A DNA stretch of 64,000 nt. It comes from Endothia cerciana (Eukaryota; Ascomycota; Sordariomycetes; Diaporthales; Cryphonectriaceae). The stretch lies in NCBI GenBank assembly GCA_026119935.1, contig JALRMH010000028.1, positions 186,001 to 250,000 of the forward strand. The letters run 5' to 3'. Made by a program: the position numbers and the translations under genes. The notes below the pieces were generated by a model, which was not told the origin of the DNA, did no database searches, and was given only the letters and a program-made list of their open reading frames with translations. Positions 55,079-64,000 of this stretch are shown here, one piece after another. Within the stretch, counting starts at the first letter, position 1. Each line of letters begins with the position of its first letter.

Positions 55079-56748
55079 GGACCACCGGGTCCTGCAACTG
55101 TTCGCGGACGAGGAAGAGGGGCAGCCATCTGGTAGTTGCTGCCCGGCTGGCTGGAATACGAGCCTCCACCGACACTGGCAGCCGAGCCGCGTCGGGATCC
55201 GGGTTGTTGCTGGTACTGCTGTGGGGGGTTCGGCGGCTGAGAGGACATGACCTGATGATAGGGCTGGCTCAGGTGCTGCGGCATAGCGGCCATGGGTGAG
55301 CCGTGACCGTGCTCAGGTGGGTATTCGAGGTGGCCGAAGCGGCGGCGTTTGACGTCTGGTGAGGCCGTCATGTCGAAGTCCTCCTGCTGCGGACCTCGCC
55401 GGCGCGACATACCTGGCGGGACCCCGCTCTCGTAGTCCTCCTCGATGGGCCGCAGGGACTCAGGAGGGGGTACGTAGTACGAGGACTGTCGGCGGGGATC
55501 ACCACCACCACCATGTTTGAAATCCACAGAGTGGCGGTGATGAGGGTGCTGCGGCGGCGGCACTGCCTCCATAGCCCGCGGGTTGTTCGTAACGAACGGC
55601 TGCATGCTGCCTGCTCCAGCGCTCGTCGGGCTCAGCCTTGGACCAAGTCCCGGTACCGGCCCAAACGGCGTCGACGGCGTCCTCGGCGTAGCGATATACC
55701 GCCCACCACACTTGGGACACCGGCCTGGATCACCACCCTCCCCCGTCGCCAAGGTAGGCCTTGCCGCGGGCCCGCCCTTGCCACCGCGACGCGGCTGGTA
55801 CTTGTACTGGGGGTACTGGCGCTGGTGGCGCGCCTTCTCCTCCTCAGCGAGGCGCTTCCAGTAGTTCTTTGTGGGCTCGTCCTCCTCGCGCCAGTGCTCG
55901 CCGATGATCTTGGATATCTCTGGGTTCGCAAGCCCCGGGTACTTGTGGACCACGCTGGCTTGGTGGTGTTGGCGGTAGAGGATGAACGCTGTTCAACGGG
56001 AGGAAGAGCAGGTGTCAGAAAAAACTTTCCTCTTTTCTGTCTTTCGTTCTTTATCCTTTCGTCCTTCATTTCTTCCTTCCCAGCTTTGGCTGGTTCAGCT
56101 CTCAAAAAAATTTTGGGCTTCTCACACTGGGTTGCCACAGCAGCAACCTAGCGGTGACTCATGAGGACAAAGACTAGGAGGTCCGAGTTGTGTCTCATGC
56201 ATAAACGAGAGGGGACAGAAAACGCCAGCGGTGAGTGTAAAGAAAATCAACAAGCCCCCTCCCCCCCAAAGAAACCCAAACCAGAGTGGAGAAAGATATT
56301 TACGTAGAAAAGAGGATCACGTACCATTGCGAGGCCTCGGGACTTTTGGCGGTGATGGACAAATACATATGAGGTCTGTAGCAGGCACTGTTGACGCCGA
56401 ATTTGGTGGGGTTTGAAGCAGCACTGAAGACTGCGAATTCGGCTCGCCAGCCCTGGAATGGTTGGCCTCATCCACGTTGATCGATCGGGATCGTTTCCTG
56501 GTCAGACGGCCCTCGATCGGAGGAAGAACGCGAGCAGCTTCTGGTGGTAGCTGGGCTGCTGACGGGTCCGAGGAGGCAGGATGTTGTTGTGGCGGTTGCT
56601 GCTGATGTATCGACTGCCGCCTCGCAAGAGTATCGCTGGATCTTGTAGACATGGCATGAAGACTGACTGGCGAGTGAACGGACGGCGAAGGGGGAGGCAG
56701 TGTGCGAGGTGTGAAGGGTCCTGATGGATTGACGGCTATGCTTGTCAT
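53902..56748 (-). CDS. HMG-box transcription factor (MATA_HMG/STE11-like)
   Basis: Exons 56748-56325 and 55988-53902; 836 residues. The 336-nt intron splits the HMG box; joined, it reads VPRPRNAFILYRQHHQASVV then NPEISKIIGEHWREED and YWKRLAEEEKARHQRQYP, ending YKYQPRR. The RPxNAFILYRxxH start is the mating-type/Ste11/Rox1 class of sequence-specific HMG boxes, not the non-specific HMGB class. The box is near residues 136-208. A CxxC pair (GRCPKCGG) follows, then a long Pro/Gln-rich region with a Gln run (about residue 450) and a C-terminal segment that looks folded (about 690-830, beginning PTATLDYLQTIMKWHTKS). Likely a nuclear regulator; the target pathway (sexual cycle, hypoxia or other) cannot be read here. 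The start MTSIAVNPSG at 56748 is the first good ATG. Confidence 0.85.
55035..55076 (-). repeat. CAG repeat (about 14 copies) coding polyglutamine
   Basis: Codes the run of about 15 Gln in the HMG-box protein, C-terminal to the DNA-binding domain. Confidence 0.9.
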
Positions 56749-57885
56749 TTTGGACAACGCTCTGACCAGCAAGCCAAGCCGACAACAAACAGGAGGAGTG
56801 GGAAGTCGTCCCTCTGAGATGTTGGGGAGGAGGGCAAAAAGACAGATCGGAGAGACAGAGACAGGACCCAGAGCCCGGGTCCAGGGGCAAAGGATTGCTC
56901 AGGGGTTTGCTCAGCCTGTCAGTGAGGAGCTGATCTGTGTTGGTCGCTCGCTGTCACTGCTCATGGAGCTGGGATATTGTGGCCAGTCGAATCTCAGATC
57001 AGCAAGGTGACGAAGCAACGAGGAGAAGGGGACTGGGGCTCAAGTCGGGAACGGGGCTTCTGGACTGATGTTGAGTATAAGTGACGACCAAGGTCTTGTC
57101 AGATTGTCCTCTTTGTGAGATATTCCTTCCTCTTCATCACTCCAGGGCGAGCCTGACAATGACGAGCAGAAATAGGCGTGCTACCCTCTCAGTGATTGCA
57201 TTGCAGGTTTCTCTGCCCGCTGCTGCTATAATCCATGCAGATAAGTGAAGGCAACCCGTAGGCATGGTGGGCGGTGTCTTTGTCTCGGGAGGCGAGTGGG
57301 GAACTACTGGCAGCAAGACCGCGCCAGCTAAGATTTTCTTTGTCCAGTGTTTGCGATCTTCCGTTCGCAGAAGCTCCTCCCAGACTTTTCCGTCCTTGTC
57401 CAAGTGACAGATACCCAAAATAAAAGGACATGAGAATGACATGCTTAGCCCGCTCTGGTAGCAAGCTAGCGATTGTCCACCGGAATGCGAAGTCATGGTA
57501 GGCACTTATTTGCCTTGTGTGTTCCCGCCTCTGGAATGCTAATGCTGAAAACAAAGACTATGTCAGCCGAATTGGGCGAATAAAGACCATTGATATTCTC
57601 TACCCACGTGATCTTACATTTGCTTCCTCCTCACAGACAATGTACGGACGGCATCGTCCGCTGAGTGCGACAGTGCATTAGATGACCTAGACCGCAAACG
57701 AGCAACCGCATCCCATCAATTCTGGCCCAACCACGAGTAGTATGCTCAGACTCCCACTCCCAGCCGACCTTTTTCCTTAGTGAACCAAATTATGTCATCG
57801 CTGAACACCAAACTTTTCGTGTAAAAATGATGAGTCTAAGCCCAAATGAAATGAAGAGGCCCGTGAACATGATACATCAGCCCGC
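56749..57885. other. HMG gene promoter and rvb1 3' region
   Basis: About 1.1 kb. ORFs at 57137-57554 on the minus strand have no recognisable motif. No gene is called. Confidence 0.55.
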
Positions 57886-59489
57886 TCAGGGCAGGAAGCC
57901 TTTCCCTGTTTCACCGCTGAGCAGGGCTGCGCTGCGTCGGGCGTCGAGGAAGAGGTCCTCGCACTCCGCCACGTCCTGGACGTCAATCTGGCTGCGGCCA
58001 TTCACTCGTGCAAGAATACTTCGTCACGTCAGCTGGTCCGATAATGGAAAAATGTCTTGGCTGTTGGCGGGGGACGGAAGCCGGGAGCCACTTACCTTGC
58101 CGGGGTCAGGAGCTGCAGACAGTACCGCAAGCTGATGCGCACACCGTGCTCCGCGATCTTGCTAATGGCGGCGTCCGTGATTGCAACGCCTTCTGTTGAA
58201 GCTCGGATCCGTACGATTCGCTGGATTTCCTCCGCGTCGTAGGGTGTGGTGGGGATGATGAGGAGACGGGCCAGGAAATCGGGAGGGATCCCGTGAGCCG
58301 CGACAATATCGTCGGTACCACGGATTGTGGCCATGCCGCGATTTGACGCGAGCACGACGATTGGCGAGATTGGCGATTCGAGAGCTTTGTTGAGGTATGT
58401 GAAACATTCGACATCCAGCATGTGGGCCTGTTTGGAATTAGCTGAGATCCGTATTGAAGGTGCACTGGCAAACGGGGAGAGTCCGTGAAACCGACCTCGT
58501 CGATAAACAAGACGCCGGACACGAGCTCGGCAACGCCCTGGTCGATGTATTTGCTGACGACCTTGTTGATCTCTCCTCTCAACTTGTCCGTAATCTCCGT
58601 CATCTTGGGCTTCATCAACTGGCCCATCATGGACATGATATCCTGGCCGCCTTGTGGTCTTGCATTGGCCACGTCGAGATCGTGCAGCGTCACGTCCTGC
58701 ACGATCTCCTTCTTCTTGTGCACCTCACCCTTGGGAATGGGCACGTACTCCTCAGCTTCCAGGTCAAACTCGGTCGCGTAGGCATCAGAGCGACCGACGC
58801 GCTTGCATGCACCAGTGTTCGCCTCGATGTAGATTACATCGCCAACCGCGACACGTTCCTTCTGGATGGCTTCGTAGATGCTCGGATCAAGGCGCAGCTT
58901 TTTCTGTCCCTTTGCGCTCTTGAGACCTATCAGGAGCGTGCTGATGGTCTTACCGTAGCCGCCCAATGGGTTCTCCGACTCCTCCGGCGTGAGCTCTGTG
59001 ACCTCGCCCTCGTACACCTCCTTTGTCTCCCGAACCTTGAGCCCGATGGCCCTCCGAAAGTTCTCCATCAGCATCTCTGTCTTCTTGACCTCCGAGGAGT
59101 AGATCTCGCTGCCGACGATGGGGCAGAACGGTATCTTGGTTCCCAGCTCCTGACTGATGGCCAGCGCAAGCGCCGTCTTCCCTGTCCCCGGTCCTCCAGC
59201 GAGCAATATGCCCCGGCCGGCCATCTTGTGGGCCTTGATGAGATCGACGACGACACCGCATGCCTGGGATCAGTCGCAGCAACCTGTCAGCTTCTATCGG
59301 CCGCATGCCACAGGGAGGCAGCGCTCTCGTTCGGGAGGGTCTTACCTCTCTTGCAGTCTGTTGACCAACAAAGCCTGCAGACTGCTTGTCGGCTGTACCA
59401 GCCAGAGACAGGCCTAGGCCCTTGATGTGGGTGTGCGCCGAGGTGCGATTGTCGCGACCCTGGTTCTTAACCTCGCTGATCTGAACCAT
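57886..59489 (-). CDS. rvb1: RuvB-like AAA+ ATPase 1 (RVB1 / Pontin)
   Basis: Exons in coding order 59489-59346, 59263-58496, 58427-58096 and 58018-57886; 458 residues, the usual family length. Walker A is GGPGTGKTALALAI, Walker B is VLFIDEAHMLD (rebuilt across intron 2), sensor 1 lies in VVLASNRGM, and the C-terminal lid includes SILARVNGRSQ then QDVAECEDLFLDARRSA. Domain II, the OB-fold insert typical of RVB proteins, lies between Walker A and B. RVB1 and RVB2 form the hexameric core of INO80, SWR1, R2TP and (in some fungi) NuA4/TIP60, acting in nucleosome remodelling and complex assembly. The donor of intron 2 is GTCGGT, unusual but required by the conserved protein. The start MVQISEVKNQGRDNRTSAHTH is the canonical one. 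Confidence 0.96.
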
Positions 59490-60067
59490 CTTGACCGCGA
59501 GGCTTCAACGGCGTAGTGACCTAGAGAAGAGTCGATTCGACGATTCGGAAACGATTCGAGGGGGGACCACTACAGAGAACGGATGTTGATGAGGTGATGG
59601 CTGGTCGGCGTTGGGAAGTATGTGAGGCTGATGCTTGGAAACCTGAGGGTTGGATTTCTTGCAGCAGCAGTTTGGAGCTTCTGCTGTGAGCCGCCCGCGT
59701 TTTTCTGAGCCGTTTGTTGCGACGCGATTGCGGCAGCCCAAAGGCTAGCGCACGGACCAGCTCCTTGGGGTACTGAGTGCCGCCTTGCTGTGTGGTAATC
59801 TACTGTGCCTCTCGGTTCACCTTTTTGTTCATCATCGACAAACTTGACCTTTTTGATTGGTGTGACTTGTCAAATATTCTCTACTTTGGTTCGCTCTATG
59901 GAATTCTGCTGTTTCCAAAATTGTGAAAGTCACGCTATACAGATCTCAAAGTTCCTATCCACCAGCCCCTCTCAACACGGTTTTCTGCTTTGAGACGGAC
60001 ATGGCAAGAAGCCCTCTCGCTGCTCAAGACAAGCATAAATCAGCTCCGCTCGAAAGAGGTGCATCGT
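59490..60067. other. Promoter of rvb1 / 3' region of the transporter gene
   Basis: Short leader region with several TCGATTCG-like direct repeats (59521-59560) just upstream of rvb1. No gene. Confidence 0.55.
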
Positions 60068-61728
60068 TCAACCCCTCTGGCTAGGCGAGGGATGCTCCTG
60101 GGGTGAGGCAAGCGCAGGATCGAGCTCGTTCAGTTCCGCGAGCATACCAACAGCCTCTTCGGCCATCGCTCCTGCGGTGTCCTCGACGTCTCTTGTTGCT
60201 GGCTTTACTGCATCCTCAGGCTTGGGTTGTATGACTATCCACACGGCACCGCCCACGATGAGAGTGCAGCCCAGGATGCTAGACCAGTACATCTGCTGAC
60301 CAAGTATCCACCGGTCGAATCCAGCAGTCCAAAGCATGCCAGTGTACACCATAGCGGGAGCTTTGTTGGATTTCGTCTCGCCCCCGATTCCAGCCGTGAG
60401 TAAGAGCTGCGTTAGGAATCCGCAGACGGTGATCGATATGAGGATGACCCACTGCGTTTGGTCCTGTGGGAGTGCGAAATGCAGTTGGGGTGGACTGTGA
60501 GGGATGAAGGGCGTGATGGCGAGTGCCACACCAGTAAGCACGGTACAGACGCTGGCGAAGTAGCTGGTCGTCGTCAGAATGGACGCCCTGTCGCCAATGC
60601 TCCTGATGGCAATGAACGCCCCAGCTCCACCGACAGCACTCATCAGAGCGAGCATGGTTCCTTTGAAGCGGTCGGCCGCCGTTGTATCGTCTCCCCCGGG
60701 TAATGTTTGGGTGATTGGGTGCCCATCACCAGTCACGGCCGAAACTGGTGGCACATTCACAGGGCCTGGAGGCGGATTGCCAAAGATCACTGCTGGTTGA
60801 GCGATAAACACGACGCCGAGCAGTGCCAGCAACGACGCAATTTGTTCCTTTTTAGTGAAAGGCTTCTTCATGAAGATGGCAGAGACAATTGCTACCAGCG
60901 AGGGTGTCAGAAACGTGATGACAGTGGCGTCGGCAAGATCAAGGAATTCTAACATCACGCAGTCAGTTTCAGATGGAGGTAAAAGTCACTGATGAAGGGG
61001 CGGAACACACGAATGGCTGTCCAGATCCCACAAATGCCGAAGAAGCCGGACCACCCTCTCGCAATCAACAGCAATCTGATGCCCTGGGGTCCAAAGGGGA
61101 ATTCCGAGCGTTTCTTAAAATATAAGAGTGTCTCGCAAGCAACCACGCTGACGGCCATCCGGATGAAGAGGATCTGGAATGGACCCATCCCATTTTCTCC
61201 GCCCTCAAGAAGTTTCGTCAAGAGTGTCATTACTGATCCAAAGAAGGTTGAGATGATCACCAGCAAGTAGCTGCTGTTCCCTGCCCAGAAGCGAACCATG
61301 CTGGAGCATATACGATGCTTCGTAATAGATGCATGAAATCGGGTTGAAGATGGCGGTCTGCGAAATGCTGGAACATAGGATGATTGTCCAAGGAGTGTCG
61401 GATCTGTGTGGTGGTATGGTGGAGGACTTGTTGGCAAGCCCCGGGCATCGATAGTCCTCAAGAAAGGTGATGATGCACCGTGCTTTCCCTTCATGATGTC
61501 CTTCTTGGGGTTGAGGCAAGAAAGAGCAAGTGCCTCTTCCTCGGCAGAGAACAACCTGTCTTTCTGGAGAGGGTTTGTTGACACATCCATTGACACGTTG
61601 TGCTGAGGCTCCTCCGCAACAGAAATTTCCGTTGATGAAGATGGACTTGCAGCATCCTCGACAAGAGGCTCAAACATGGGAGTCCTTTTGGCTCGAGGAG
61701 TCTGCGGAATATCGGGATAATGAGACAT
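60068..61728 (-). CDS. EamA/DMT-superfamily membrane transporter
   Basis: Exons 61728-61011 and 60948-60068; 532 residues. The 62-nt intron (GTGTGT ... TTAG) joins C|AA to give GIWTAIQFLDLADATVITFL, matching the family pattern between helices 3 and 4. About 140 disordered residues come first, then about ten hydrophobic helices in two EamA repeats, starting with WAGNSSYLLVIISTFFGSVM and second-repeat helices such as MLALMSAVGGAGAFIAIRSI. The loop KKPFTKKEQIASLLALLGVV is typical of the family. These drug/metabolite-type transporters usually sit in Golgi, vacuolar or plasma membranes; the substrate cannot be predicted. The C-terminus is acidic and cytosolic. An additional intron in the N-terminal region (about 61300-61420) is possible, because SSTRFHASITKHRICSSM is not obviously conserved. 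Confidence 0.85.
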
Positions 61729-63993
61729 GATGGATACAGCTCATCACTGTGGTCATCGACAAGGACCAAAAGAGGGGCTGACTTGGAATATGAGGCCAAG
61801 TTAAGTCTATTTCAAACATAACATATACAGACAGCAAGGTTCCCAATCACGGTCAAAGCTCTTCAAGAATTCTCTCAACAGCAGGTCGCGCGAGCAGACG
61901 GTGACTCAACCTTTGAATGGATTGGTGAGAACGGAGAGGGACAGAACATCGACGATCTTTACCTCCGCAGCAGAGGCCCTGATACCCGGCCTTTATGTGG
62001 AATGACTTTGCATTAGTGGGAAAAGCTTGGAAATGACAGACCACCAGCATACCCGATAATAACACACCTATACGGACCGGTTGGTGATCTCAGACCCCGG
62101 TCTGATTTGTTGCCCCGCGCCTCAGTCAAAGCCGACCCGAGGCTAGCGAGTCGAGAGCCTCCAGCACAACGAACCCATATGGCAAGATCAGATTTGACGT
62201 TGCTATCGACCTACAGTATAAGGGATTCCTTCCAACTCTCAGTCTTCAGTCGTTTCTCACCTACATCTTCAGGGTGGAGGGGGGCGGGGTTCTTTTTTTC
62301 TTTACTTTTCCTCTTTCCTTCCCTTCTCCAGCAGTCTCCGATCACCAGCCTCCCTTCCGGGGGCGCTGAGGTCTGTTTTTACAAGCACGACTGCAAAGCA
62401 TCTTGCAGCAAATCGCTCCTCTCAACCAGTCAGCGGGATCGCTCAATGACAGCTGCAGAGCTTAGGCCACCAGCATGTACGATTCGGTACTAGACGTGCG
62501 CCCTTTCGAGGTGGGATAGCCCGGCAGCCAAGCCGAGCGGTTGAGCCGCTGCGGCGCTCCGAGACCGGGCGGCTCTGCATTAGCCCTTCCCCCGGAGTTC
62601 AACGTCGGCGGTCGTCACTGGTCGAGCAGCAGTCATGACTGTGACAGGCTCAATAGCACGCTGCACTTGAGATACAACCCTGTTATGCGCGCTTCCTCAG
62701 ACGGAGGCCACGGCAGGCAGATACTGACCTCGACTCAAGCTGTCTTCCTTAGCTCGGTGATCTCAGACTTGGCTAACCTGGTCGCAGCAGTAGAGATGCG
62801 GACTCCAGGAGCGGACGATACCAATTGACGCGAAGATAACCACAGGACTCGCGTGGGCACATGCCATCACGAGATCCCCTTCGATGAAATAGCCTCCGGC
62901 TTGATTACTCTCCGCTGGCGGTATCTGCAGTGGATACAACTTGCACGCTCGCATTTCCAACGAGTGCTTATTCTTCCAATGTCACGTCATAATCAATTTC
63001 CCCTGAGGAGCTCAGGAGATTCGTCGTGAAGGCCATGCAAGCCCGTGGTGGATGTGTTACAAGATATGACGGAAAGGATGAATTCCGAGGCGAGTGATTA
63101 CTGAGGCAGATTTTTAAAGATGCCATTAGAGTTATCACCGTTACTATGCTCTATTTGTGTCCGTCCTCCTTGGGTCTAGCTCTCGTTTCAGGTCGAGGTT
63201 CCATATCGCGAGAAGTCGTCGCCCTTTGCGACGTAATTTTGGTTGCAGTTACACTCGTCCAAACATTGTGTTTCAAAGTCTTGCGAGTTATTTCTTTTAA
63301 GGTTGTTTTCTGGGGCAGATCGTACTGGCCAGCTTGGCGAGCCTGACAGGGGATGAATTGCACGATCCCAGATATGCAACGACATCATATATTGTAAGAA
63401 CACCCATATCAGAGAAGAGACATACGGGATTTCCGGCCTACCTTGTTCGTAAATAGTAGCTAATCCCTAGGGCCCGGGAATCCTCTGGAAGATAGCATTG
63501 ACGACATCCCAATCATCCCGGCTTTCCCGCGGGAACCCTTTTTTTTGTGCGGGTCCTGGAAACAACTCCGCCACGAGGAACGGTCCTCAGCACGGGGCAC
63601 GCATGGGATACCGGGTATCAATCCCACGGGAATGGACTTGATATAGTCTCGCGGAATGAACCTCCGCAGGTCGTAGGCGAGTCTAGACCGGTTACTCACG
63701 ACGGCAATGGTTGAAACCTTTGATAGGAGTTAGGCATTCGGGCAACATGGAGTCGTGGTACAGCGGAGACCTGCCGCTTGGGCAAGCCTTCTCCATCTCG
63801 TTAGCAAGGCATGCTGGCCACGACTTAGGTCGACGAACGGATTCATGTTGGGTATAAAGCGAAAGCAACAGGTTGCCCCGGCTTGGTCTTGGCCTTTCGG
63901 AACATTGAAGTCAGATCTAATGCTATCAGGCTCTCTTTCCGTACTGTCGTTTACCAGGCCTCAGCAGCCTTGTCTCTCTCTCTCTTCTCAACC
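61729..63993. other. Terminal intergenic region
   Basis: About 2.3 kb. It contains the transporter promoter near 61729-62100. ORFs here are short (up to 128 residues) and lack motifs. Near the right edge a TATAAA-like element (63853-63858) and a CT-rich tract (63970-63988) look like the promoter of a plus-strand gene. Confidence 0.5.
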
Positions 63994-64000
63994 ATGAGGA
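63994..64000 (+). other. Possible start codon of a gene running off the right edge
   Basis: CAACCATGAGGA follows a CT-rich tract, as at many fungal starts. Only seven bases of the putative coding sequence are present. Confidence 0.3.

Noticed and set aside
58454..59425. Open reading frame of 323 codons on the plus strand
   Set aside because: Antisense of rvb1, open only because of codon bias.
1..64000. CRISPR arrays, bacterial operons or viral genes
   Set aside because: The window is clearly fungal nuclear DNA with intron-bearing genes. No spaced direct repeats, polymerase, capsid or transposase motifs are visible.

Overview
The window is nuclear DNA of a filamentous ascomycete, most likely a Sordariomycete. 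Genes carry short GT-AG introns (mostly 50-85 nt) with CTAAC/CTGAT-type branch sites, exons are GC-rich, and the recognisable proteins are fungal: a CYS-3-type bZIP, HET-C, a pyr-4-type OMP decarboxylase with its internal insert, dynactin p150 and RVB1. Four of these genes (cys-3, het-c, pyr-4, ro-3) lie, as far as I remember, on one Neurospora crassa linkage group (LG II), so the window looks like a conserved piece of that chromosome.

Layout, left to right. 0-11 kb: the 3' end of a TatD nuclease, the kinetochore protein CHL4/CENP-N, the sulfur regulator CYS-3 with a very long intron, a small conserved protein, and a seven-exon PLP aminotransferase. 11-24 kb: a vWA-domain protein, a coiled-coil protein, a small Ala/Gln protein, and long spacers. 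24-39 kb: a dense housekeeping block of an RBM39-like splicing factor, sphingolipid alpha-hydroxylase SCS7, HET-C, a PTC6-like phosphatase, a BTB-like protein and URA3/pyr-4. 39-43.5 kb: a gene-poor stretch with tandem repeats. 43.5-49 kb: phosphatidylinositol synthase, a small secreted cysteine-rich protein, and the last exon of a lost FTR1-type iron permease. 49-62 kb: dynactin p150, an HMG-box factor, RVB1 and an EamA-type transporter, all on the minus strand. 62-64 kb: no gene I can support, apart from a possible start codon at the right edge.

There are no operons. Genes work in separate pathways: sulfur control (CYS-3), pyrimidine synthesis (pyr-4), membrane lipids (SCS7, PIS1), chromosome and motor functions (CHL4, dynactin, RVB1), RNA splicing (RBM39-like) and nonself recognition (HET-C). 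Exon coordinates were set by hand from reading frame, splice motifs and remembered family conservation. Internal frames are consistent across every join I give. I found no convincing tRNA, rRNA, CRISPR array or intact transposon. The most notable points are the HET-C locus with a splicing-factor neighbour and no HET-domain partner, the FTR1 relic, the 835-nt intron of cys-3, and a CA microsatellite placed between branch point and acceptor of an intron in the essential PIS1 gene.
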